From: Branchiostoma floridae
Taxonomy: Eukaryota; Chordata; Leptocardii; Amphioxiformes; Branchiostomatidae
Direction of reading: 5' to 3'
DNA: 64,000 bases
NCBI RefSeq assembly: GCF_000003815.2
Contig: NC_049980.1
Span: 28,013,273 to 28,077,272 of the forward strand
Under the pieces are notes generated by a model, which made no database searches, was not told where the DNA came from, and was given only the letters and a program-made list of their open reading frames with translations. The translations under genes were made by a program, and so were the position numbers. Below, in pieces: positions 47,301 through 64,000 of the stretch; positions within the stretch are counted from its first letter, which is position 1, and each line of letters begins with the position of its first letter.

Positions 47301-50300
47301 CTGCTTTTATGCTTGGTTTCTTGGGCAAGGCTAAGGAAGAAGTGGAAAAGGTGAGTAGCTTAAAACAGTTTTGGGTCATATTCAAATAAAGCTTGATTTA
47401 AATTATAAAGGTAACATATACAGGCTTTATGGCCCCTCTAGAAGAAAAGTATAGTTGAGATATTTGCTTCAATTTAAATTAGAGTATCCTTCTAGCACAA
47501 GAGGAAATCTGCAGAAAATAAAGCAAGACTGAAGCAACTTGAGGAAGAAACAAGGAAAATTCAACTTCGTCCGAATGATACAATAAGGTGAGAAAACCAA
47601 ATACCACGGGATTTTATTTAAGTTGAAAGAAAAATATCACTACACATGCATATAAGACGGCCAGTATTCAAGCTTGTAGGTCTCAAATTATAATACGTCT
47701 TGGTTCAAACGTTCTACTGTTTTCTTTATTAATATCTCCTTGTTCAATGTAACAAGGGCAGCAATATTGTTATTAACCTCCAAATTTGACCGAACCCGCG
47801 GCAGAAATTGTTGATTGAGTCAGTTATGCCCTGCCGTCGGCACACCCATAACACCCCCTTCCCAGACAGACCATAGATCGAAGCGCCCTGCACAAGAGTT
47901 TGAGGGGAAAAAAATAGCACCAATATTCTATCGTCTGGGGTGCTATATATTTGATGTATATTTGATGTGGGAATTTGTAAAATAGGTGATGGGGAAAAAA
48001 TCAAGCTAGCCAGATCCCTGTTGCAAACAATAACCCAACACCATCCTCTCATTTCCAGGCACTATGAAAACAACCTTAAGGACGGCGAAGCACTCCTTGC
48101 CATTGCAAAGCTGGACTCGGCTGAGAAGTTTTTTGCAGCTGCACTCAAGCTGGTGCATGTAAGAGGTAAGGAAACCATTTGTGGTATGTTTTGACATACT
48201 TGAAACTTATAACTATATAACTGTGAGTTTTTGAGATCTACTATGAAAACAGAACAAGATAGTGAAACAATGCATGGTATTGTCATGTCAATATACATTT
48301 TGTACTTTTTCTAGAAGCAAGTCTAGCAGACTGCAAGCAACAGACCATACACTAAGCTTATCCTGAACTATACTACTGTAAATGCATTTAAGTTCGCGGG
48401 GAGTTAATTTCGCGGTAGCGGGAAAAATGACTTTTTGCAGTGGTTTTAAGTTTGCGGTAACACCATAGACTGCAGTCATATACCATAATAGAAAAATGTT
48501 CGCGGTGGTGCTAAGTTCGCTGTGAAGTGGTCACCGCAAAAACCGCAAACATTAATCCACCGCGAATGTATTTTTAAGCAGGATGGAAGGTGTTTAAACA
48601 TACTTTTGTAGATTTTATTGAAAACCAAGTCGACGCATCTGTTCATATTCTTTCTCCCCAGATTCTCCACGTCAACAGTACTGTAAAGAGGTGCAGCCCC
48701 TCTACAAGTTGGGGGATGTCTACAGTAAGCGAGGTCAGCAGACAGGAGAAGGGGGAGACTTTGTCAAAGCAGCTGCACTTTACAATGCAGCAATAGCCCG
48801 GTCAGACGATGAAGCCGTCAATGGTAACATAGTAAAAGCTATTAAAGAGGTAGAGAAGTCATTCCTCGAATGTAGCTTAGACATACACTGCAGTGTGGTC
48901 CCAGATGACACAGAGACACACAAGAAACAACTAAAGGAGATGAGGAACAAGATCAAGCTGGAGATGGATAGAATTGACAAGGAGCTGGATCCCTACATAC
49001 ATGAAGAGGACAGCCCATGTGTCAGGGAGATAGAGGCAAAACGAGCTCAGGCTGTCAGGCAGTTGTTTGAGAACATTACAAAACAAAGGAGGGAGTTCAT
49101 CAGCTTGCTGGTAGAAGGGTGCATTGGGTTAATGGGCCCCCCTCCCTGTAAGTATGCTATGATAGGTTTGGGTTCACAGGCCACAGGGCTGGTAACTCCA
49201 TACTCAGACCTGGAGTTTGCCATCTTGGTAGAGGAAAAAAGTGAAGAATGTCTTGTGTACTTCCGCAACCTCACCCACTACCTACACCTCAAAGTGGTCA
49301 ACCTGGGAGAAACCATTCTCCCAGCACTGGGAATAAAATCCCTCAATGACTTCTACTCTAATAAACCACAAGATGACTGGTACTATGACTCTGTTACACT
49401 ACGCGGCTTTGCATTTGATGGCTCCATGCCAAAGGCAAGCAAGACTCCACTGGGCAGGCAAGGGCCCACAAACGTAGAGCACAGTGCTGAACTCATCTGT
49501 ACCCCAGAGGCAATGGTGTCAATACTAAAAACTGATATCACAAAATACCTGAAGAAAGGATACCATCTTTCCACCATCTTGAGAAACCCATGCCTGATAG
49601 CAGGGAACCAGGATTTGATTGACACATACATGGCCATCATAGTGAAGGTACTGCAAGCTGATAGGAGTCAAATGGCTCGACAACTGGCAGAGGAGACACT
49701 TCAGGAATTGAACATTAAAACGCACAGTGACAAAGAAACAGTTACAGCAAGACTGATAGATGTAAAGAAAGACCTCTACCGCTTCCCACCTCTCGCAGTG
49801 GATTGCTTGGCACTATCCTCATGCATTACGCCCACAACAGTTTGGAAGACAATAGAAGAAATGGAAGACCAACAAGTTATCAGTCCCAACAATGCACATC
49901 ACTTGGCAGTGCTCACCAGCATCTCAGCAGAACTCAGGCTCAGAACATACTTGGAAAGCGGTGGACAGAAGGAAAACTTGTCAGCCTTGACCTCAATGGA
50001 ACCAGAACTGCATGGACAGGAATCATCCTATCAGACAATAAAAGCAACTGCACTGATTCCAGTCTTCCGTCTACCAAATGAGAAACAGCTTTTCAGATAT
50101 TATTATACAGTAATTCCTCTTAGAAGAGCTTTGTCAGAATTGTGTCAACAGACACCAGTTATGAATTCTTCCTATGATTTTTATGATAATTCCCAAAGAG
50201 CACAGGGAATGATGTACTATGAGCTATGTAAATATAGGCTGGCCATCAACTACTACAATGAGGCACTGGAGAAAGGTGATAAAACTGATACTCAGAAAAT

Positions 50301-53300
50301 GTTGTTGCTCGTCCATTTGGGAGATGTTTGGCACAAAACAAGTGATTATACAAAAGCGATTAGTTGCTATGAACAAGCACTGCACATGCATAGAAGTATC
50401 TATGATCAGAGTACAGCCCAAGCTGATATGGCCACCTTACTTAATAACCTGGGGTCAGCCTGCAACCATCTTGGTGAGTACAAGAAAGCTATCAGCTACC
50501 TTGAAGAAGCACATAAGATGCACAGTAGTATATATGGTCAAAGTACAGAACATTCTGACATCGCCAGAACAGTCAATAATCTGGGTGATGCCTGGTATTA
50601 CCTGGGGGATTACAAGAAAGCAATTAGCTTTTATGAGCAGGCATTACGGATGAACAGGAGTATTCATGGTAAGTTTACTGTACATCCTGATATTGCAACC
50701 TCGCTTAACAACTTGGGGTCAGCTTGGCATCATGAACGGTGTGGTTTCAGCAAAGTAATCCGCTATCTTGAACAGGCCCTGCAGATGCGCAGGAGTATAT
50801 ACGGTCAAAATACAGCGCATCCCGACATTGCTAACTCACTGAATAACCTGGGTAATGCATGGAATGGTGTTCCTGTGCCTGAGCCTGATAACAACAATAA
50901 GAGGGCAATCAGATACCATGAACAGGCATTGCAGATGTACAGAAGTATCTATGGTCAGAGTATAGCACATCTTGATATTGCAACCTCACTCAATAATCTG
51001 GGGCAAGCATATAGCCAGTCAGGAGATTATAGGCAAGCTACTAGCTACCTTGAACAGGCACTAGAGATGTACAAAAGAATCTATGGTCAGAGAACAGCAC
51101 ACCCCGATATAGCCAACTCACTAAACAGCCTGGGATGGGCCTTGCACAGCTTTGGTGATCACAGGAGAGCATTTAATACCTGCAAAGAAGCCTTGGCTAT
51201 GGCAGGGAAAGTCTATCAGGACAGAAACCATCCATTGATACATAAGATTAAACTGAACCTTTCCACAATGGAAGCAGAGAGAATTCTTAGGACAGATGAC
51301 AGTCAGTTGCTTAAAGAGTTTTTTCTGTGATGTTACAATTGTATCGACTTCACTTTTGTGCTTAACTATTATTAAGATATTTATCTTATCTTATGTGCCA
51401 TACTTTGTATATTTTGTACATGTAACATGTCTAGATCTTTTAAGTGAAATAAATTTGTTGGTGATGCCCCCTGACCTGTTATTCTGTAAGACATCTCCCT
51501 GTAGTGTGTGAGATCTTCTCCCTTCACCAGCACCAGTTCTGGACACAGCTCCTTTGCCTGTTTTATACCCATCAGCTTTGTTACACCGTGTTTCCTCGCA
51601 ACGTAGTTACATGTCACCACTATGTACTTCTGTTGGATACCTGGGAATGAAAACATAGTATTCACTTTGCATTAGCACCTATATCTTAGGCCATGTTGAT
51701 TTGATTATATGGATGACATCCGCGCTCGCACCAATTTTCGGCCATTTCCAAAAAAAAAAAAAAGTTTTGGACCACACAGTAAATTGTGCAAAGCAGCTGT
51801 AAAATGAGCACAAATATTCCGTAGATTGAAAAAAAAAAGTATCAGAAAATCGATAACTGATGCCATAGAATGCCAAAATATATCTCAAAAGTCAAAGAAT
51901 AAGATGTGAAAAGACAGAAAGAAAGAAAAAAAAAAGGATTTTTGGTAGGGGTTTGTACATGTACCAGTAAATTCAGGATAGGTCCCGTTCAGGTCCAGAG
52001 GATCATTTCCAGGTGGACGTGAACCTGGACCTGATTGTCTGTGGAAACTTGAGAACTGATAATACTCAAAACAATGGTAATTGGTCAATTTTGCTACAAA
52101 GGAATCTCTACAAAGGATCATTGGACTACCACTGGCATTTTAAAATCCCATCTTCATGTAATAAAGGCTAACTGTCTCTGTACCTTTGCCTGTAGAAACT
52201 TGGTACAAGTGACTATAACCTCTACTCACTTCGCTTTTGTTGTCTTTTTGGCCCGGTAAGACCCAAACACCCGCCGACATAGTGTGTCCATTTTGCAATT
52301 GGCGAACCCCGTTCGTCTGATTTTTTTCAGGTCTGTTTATTTCAGATTGGTCCAAGAAGAAAAAAAAAGTTTTGCACCCGTATGATGTACTGGTCGCAAC
52401 ATCTAACTGTTGGTATACCATACTATGTGTTTGTAGTCCTATGTTCAACCTTCCTGGCCACTTTGATTACATACTGAAGCCAACTTTTTTTTTTGGCCAA
52501 ACTTTTTTTTTATTCGCTCGCTCGCATCAATTTTGGAGTTCCCGGAGGATGTCATCCATATAATCAAATCAACATGGCCTTACCATGAAAAAAATAAACA
52601 AAAAAATGGCTGAATGCTGATTACCTTCCTCTGTAATAATTGATCAGTTGTTGTCAGAAAGCTTGCATTTTGGTGAAAAGTCTGGCATTAACTTTTATCT
52701 GAAACAAGATCCAGATTACAATAATGTATCAACTTGAGTAAAGTTAGTTGTTTCTTTTTTTTTCTTTATTGCAACATTGCTAACAGGAGTATTGCATTAT
52801 TTACAGTAATGTTGCTAAAACATAAAATATGAATATGAAGTTACTAGCCAAATCTAGGATCTACTCAGTGAGGAAAAGTTGAACTGTAATTTCCAACACA
52901 AAAATTTGACTTGACTTTTTGTGTTGAAAATTACTGTTCGACTTTTCCAGAAGGTCTTCTATCAACACAGATGAACTTTCAAGTTAAGTTACCCAGTGGT
53001 TTGTCTCGAAGGGAAGGGTCTCTAATCATCTCCACCTGAGCATAGAAGCAGTCCACATCAATATGGACTATCACACGGGAGGTGTCTTCCTCACCTAAAA
53101 GTAAAAAAAAAATAAAATCATGAAACACACAGTAACGTGGAGGACGATCTTTGACTTTTCATGCCAGACTAACACACATTGTTGTTGACATGTAACCACT
53201 ATTAAGGGCATTCCTTGTAGGTTGTCTTACAATTTTCGTGTGGTATAGGATATCTAAGCAGGCTGTGAAAGAAAGAACTAACTGCCAACAAGGAAATAAC

Positions 53301-53594
53301 AGACAGCCTTTTTTATTAAGACGGCTGGATTTTGTATGAAGTATGTCCCAAAAACTCCTTTACTTAAGCAATCACACAATGATGGTCCCCTAACTTGACC
53401 ACAGCAGTACCTAGACTGTGCAGAGATGTTGACAGTGTCCTCTGCCTCTTGTCTGGAACATGTACATGTTGTCCTTGTGTGTTGTCATCCATGGATGCCC
53501 CCCAGTCCTCCTCTGCATCCTCTTCCTCTTCCTCAGTCCCATCATCACCATTGTCGGCTATTTCGTCATATTTTCTTTTCCACGATGAAGCCAT
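41315..53594 (-). CDS. POLI: DNA polymerase iota (Y-family translesion polymerase)
   Basis: Nine minus-strand exons join in frame to 771 residues: 53594-53411, 53094-52993, 51640-51476, 45005-44859, 44512-44276, 43963-43785, 43185-43094, 42871-42744 and 42396-41315. Pol iota inserts nucleotides opposite damaged template bases in the nucleus. The palm has [16 protein letters not shown] (Asp74) and [11 protein letters not shown] (Asp166, Glu167), the expected metal-binding residues. The helix-hairpin-helix part includes [14 protein letters not shown], and the little-finger part includes [10 protein letters not shown]. Two ubiquitin-binding motifs follow: [17 protein letters not shown] (UBM1, 621-646) and [17 protein letters not shown] (UBM2, 711-736). 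PIP/RIR-like motifs are SIKNFF, FIESFF and SIAKYF near the end. The start chosen is [11 protein letters not shown]; an in-frame Met 18 codons upstream is possible, but an acceptor-like 'acctttag' lies between. The 6.5-kb intron 45006-51475 holds an antisense gene. Confidence 0.96.
43293..43505. mobile_element. TTCGCGG-family MITE in a POLI intron
   Basis: Ends are 'tattgtaaatgca' and 'tgcatttacagta', inverted to each other. The interior carries alternating 'ttcgcggtgg' and 'ccaccgcgaac' blocks that can pair. It is an inverted relative of 48373-48575, sharing for example 'cgctaccgcgaaattaa' with its reverse complement there. Confidence 0.75.
43506..43701. mobile_element. Degenerate second TTCGCGG-family copy, adjacent to the first
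   Basis: Begins 'ttgtaaatgcatttaatttg' directly after the preceding element and ends 'aacatttctacatttacagt'. Internal motifs are decayed versions ('gttgagttcgtggtgatgcgg') of the same family. Confidence 0.5.
44038..44102 (-). pseudogene. Partial duplicate of POLI exon 6 with its splice acceptor
   Basis: About 64 bases match 43923-43986 with a few substitutions, covering the exon 6 acceptor region and its first ~40 coding bases (protein [14 protein letters not shown] against [14 protein letters not shown]). The copy then runs into unrelated sequence with an early stop (TTMHS*) and has no donor, so it looks like a dead exon fragment with a decoy acceptor. Confidence 0.85.
46093..51330 (+). CDS. 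Predicted nucleotidyltransferase (GlnD/DUF294-like) fused to TPR repeats
   Basis: Exons 46093-46788, 47192-47350, 47496-47587, 48059-48165 and 48662-51330 join in frame to 1,240 residues. An in-frame stop just upstream (46081) supports the first ATG. The N-terminal part has ~31-residue TPR-like units of pattern LGD-x-Y/H...F-x-KAAA-x-Y near 51-81, 176-206 and 368-398. The central domain has [10 protein letters not shown] then YSDLEF (Gly522-Ser523, Asp534, Glu536), the GS...D-x-E signature of the DNA polymerase beta-type nucleotidyltransferase superfamily; FAFDGS Asp604 could be the third carboxylate. A helical part with [10 protein letters not shown] (near 773-782) resembles DUF294 C-terminal sequence. 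About six kinesin-light-chain/nephrocystin-type TPRs (42-44 residues; AISYLEEA...IYGQST...LNNLG) follow from ~880 to 1215. No signal peptide or membrane segment is visible. Related proteins are annotated from the GlnD N-terminal domain in several invertebrates (from memory); the reaction is unknown. Confidence 0.92.
48373..48575. mobile_element. TTCGCGG-family MITE in NTase-TPR intron 4
   Basis: Starts 'tactgtaaatgcatttaag' and ends near 'ccaccgcgaatgtattttta'. The interior is alternating 'ttcgcgg' and 'ccgcgaa' motifs. It lies ~85 bases upstream of the exon 5 acceptor, also within the large POLI intron. Confidence 0.75.
51448..51453 (+). terminator. Candidate polyadenylation signal of the NTase-TPR gene
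   Basis: AATAAA about 118 bases after the stop and 22 bases before the edge of POLI exon 3 (51476), followed by a GT-rich 'tttgttggtgatg'. Cleavage would fall at or inside the antisense POLI exon. Confidence 0.6.
51689..52579. mobile_element. PIF/Harbinger-like MITE (891 bp) with perfect 33-bp terminal inverted repeats
   Basis: Bases 51689-51721 (GGCCATGTTGATTTGATTAT...) are the exact reverse complement of 52547-52579. TTA flanks both ends (51686-51688 and 52580-52582), the 3-bp target duplication typical of PIF/Harbinger. The interior is AT-rich with poly-A/T runs and no transposase frame. It lies in POLI intron 2. Confidence 0.88.
52872..52948. repeat. 77-nt near-perfect hairpin in POLI intron 2
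   Basis: Arms of 33 bases (ggaaaagttgaactgtaat... and ...attactgttcgacttttcc) pair with one wobble and two mismatches around an 11-base loop. Size and pairing resemble a microRNA precursor, but short transposon hairpins look the same, so no RNA gene is called. Confidence 0.75.
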
Positions 53595-55275
53595 TATTTG
53601 GGTTACATCTAAGTCATTACTTTGCAGTCCTAAAGGTAAGAAGCACAAGCGTCATGTAGCAGGCAAGGAGATGTAATGCAGGTTCAATTCAATTCAAATA
53701 TATGTGTATACTGTCATTGTATAATGAGCTCTGAAATCAGCAACAGTCTGACCTCTGACCCTAAAAGACCAGTGAATGACCTTTATGATTTTTAGTTATA
53801 ATGTTTGAGTTATTCTGAGTTGCTTGTATGATTTATTACTCTTAAGGTCGACAATTACTATTTTAAGAGTATTATTGTGAATGTATCATTCATTCAGTTC
53901 ATGCAAGGAGGTTATACTGCTAGTACTAGTAGGCAAATCCCCCTTGGTTTCTGTTAAAATACGCTTTTGTATCCTGATCTCAGATTTGTTATAATCTTGT
54001 TACTCTCAATGTCTCAAGTGCTCGCAAATTTAATCTAATAAGTTAAACTGAAGGGACCACCCTTAAATGAATAAATAAATAAATACACCAAAGGACTTTT
54101 GGACTTACTAAATCTATCTCTTAACTTAATACGATTGGTACAATTTTGATAGCATGCAGTTAATAGCCTGATTTAATCGCGCTTCTCAGGCCCATCGTAC
54201 ATTGCCGCGGGGAGGAGGCTACAAGCTCCAGATAGCGGAGTTTGCGTTACACAGACTAACTAAGTTAACAAATCTTTGGAAGAAGTTTGTGTGGAGAAGA
54301 AAGGTAAGACTTACCCAGTGTTTACCACAAAACCTTGCAGGCATCTTCCGACCCAGAAAAAGACACAAACTGTCAAGTCCAGAGTATAGAGCAGGATGGT
54401 AGTAAAACACTGGCACGTACACGCTATTTTTTACATGTACTTTGTTGTCAACAGGCATAAAAATATTGAGCATACAAATTGGTCAAATCTGTCATATCTA
54501 AACATTAGTATATTTCATGTAAGGATATCTTAGACATTAAACCAAGATCATTAAACCAGATGTTGTAACTAAATAGTAATGTTGAAAGGATGTCGAAATG
54601 ATGGGCCATAAAGCATAAACTTATTATTCAAGCATGAGCTGGTTTGAAAGCCATAGTATCATTTTAATACATTAATATTGCTATTATCATTTATAATTGC
54701 CCGAAAAATTTTTTGAACTTAAGGATAACGTTAACATCAACCAAGGAGGTTAAAAAATATTTTAACCTCCTTGCATTTACCAAAAGCTCCTTGCCTATCC
54801 ATAATGCAATAAACATGCATTATCCATGGTTTGGTGGTAAACATAAAAGCAAAGCAAGGAAGGAGCTTTTAGTACTGACATTGATAAAAGCTACTTGAGC
54901 AAAGCAAGCGACGATTTCGAAACTTTCTAAACTAGTAGTCAGTATATAACTCGATCGAGGCTTGCCTAATCTCGTCTATTGCATGCTGGACAAGCAACGT
55001 TGTGCAACCGCGAGTACAGAAATAGGACAAAAACATTTACCTTTCCTGAAATTCCTGCAATGTAGTATGGTGGATCCCGCCAATTTGGGTCATAGGTCAA
55101 CATTCGGAGAAGGCATGATTCACACGTGGATGGCATGCAAACGCAAAATTTCAAGTACAGTAATCAGCAAATCGTTCCTTTCCGTTATCCTTTTTCATAT
55201 AAACAATTTCCAAAGATGGGATATATTTAATCTGTCAAAAATCTGTGGGGCAATCTTTAAGATCACGTCGTATTA

Positions 55276-55360
55276 ACGTCACTGTCGACGTCATCGATGT
55301 CGCAATACCTTCGCAGGGGGTGCCGCCAGAGCTGTGGTGACGTCACGCCTGCCTGACGTC
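55276..55360. promoter_or_regulatory. Cluster of CRE (cAMP-response-element) motifs upstream of EEF2
   Basis: ACGTCA half-sites occur at 55276, 55288 and 55340. The last is a full TGACGTCA palindrome (55338-55345), and a near-match TGACGTCG starts at 55354. These are CREB/ATF-type sites placed just ahead of the TOP start region. Confidence 0.6.
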
Positions 55361-55362
55361 GG

Positions 55363-55374
55363 TCCTTTTCCCCT
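55363..55374 (+). promoter_or_regulatory. 5' terminal oligopyrimidine (TOP) start of EEF2
   Basis: TCCTTTTCCCCT is an uninterrupted pyrimidine tract 64-75 bases upstream of the ATG. In vertebrates EEF2 is a TOP mRNA, starting at a C in such a tract so that translation follows mTOR signalling. The transcription start within it is inferred. Confidence 0.65.
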
Positions 55375-55437
55375 GCAGTCACCGCTGTAGTGGTAGTACT
55401 TTTTCACCCGAGAGAGTACATCGTACCAAAATCCATC

Positions 55438-64000
<8,563 letters not shown>

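Larger units (their letters stand above)
53595..55437. other. Shared upstream region of divergent POLI and EEF2
   Basis: About 1.8 kb separates the two start codons, transcribed away from each other. It contains a 13-4-13 palindrome at 54743-54772 (aaggaggttaaaa ... ttttaacctcctt) and a nearby inverted pair 'aaaagctcctt'/'aaggagctttt' (about 54780 and 54865), probably transposon debris. An E2F-like 'ttggcggga' (minus strand, near 55076-55085) may belong to POLI. The EEF2 promoter lies at the right edge. No further gene is recognised. Confidence 0.55.

Overview
The window is a piece of animal nuclear genome, most likely from a lancelet (amphioxus, Branchiostoma). Genes are intron-rich and use GT-AG introns (one GC-AG). 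They encode clear animal orthologues (MPP10, DNA polymerase iota, elongation factor 2, goose-type lysozyme). Introns and intergenic DNA are full of small, sharp-ended inverted-repeat transposons and minisatellites. The genus is inferred from this combination and was not tested by a search. Two 100-N runs (20460-20559, 61505-61604) show that this is a draft scaffold.

Layout. 1-2678: intergenic, with a ~150-bp tandem repeat. 2679-7089 (+): secreted goose-type lysozyme with unusual Gly-rich flanks and furin-like sites, 8 coding exons. 7951-14345 (-): MPHOSPH10/MPP10, 10 coding exons, convergent with the lysozyme. 14346-20896: gene-poor DNA with a tRNA-derived SINE. 20897-27143 (+): four-EF-hand calmodulin-like protein, 3 coding exons, with two striking intronic tandem arrays. 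27144-32742: no gene recognised. 32743-33264 (-): an intronless calmodulin-like gene. 33265-37329: no gene recognised. 37330-40675 (-): a METTL21-type (Methyltransf_16) protein methyltransferase, 6 coding exons. 41315-53594 (-): DNA polymerase iota, 9 coding exons. 46093-51330 (+): a 1,240-residue protein with a predicted nucleotidyltransferase domain followed by kinesin-light-chain-type TPRs, lying wholly inside one POLI intron on the opposite strand. 55438 to beyond the window end (+): EEF2, with a CRE/TOP promoter, coding exons missing at the N gap, and its 3' end off the window.

Functionally this is a mixed neighbourhood with no operon-like logic: ribosome biogenesis (MPP10), translation (EEF2), translesion synthesis (POLI), calcium sensing (two EF-hand genes), antibacterial defence (lysozyme), protein methylation (METTL21-like), and one uncharacterised NTase-TPR gene. 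The best candidate for undescribed biology is the NTase-TPR protein. It carries the GS...D-x-E signature of the DNA polymerase beta-type nucleotidyltransferase superfamily next to sequence resembling GlnD/DUF294, flanked by two different repeat arrays. Also notable are an array of eight hairpin units, one with an apparently inverted loop; a minisatellite that has copied a splice acceptor four times; an exon fragment duplicated with its acceptor; and several well-delimited transposon insertions, one nested in another and two lying at nearly the same distance (+15/+16) inside 5' splice sites.
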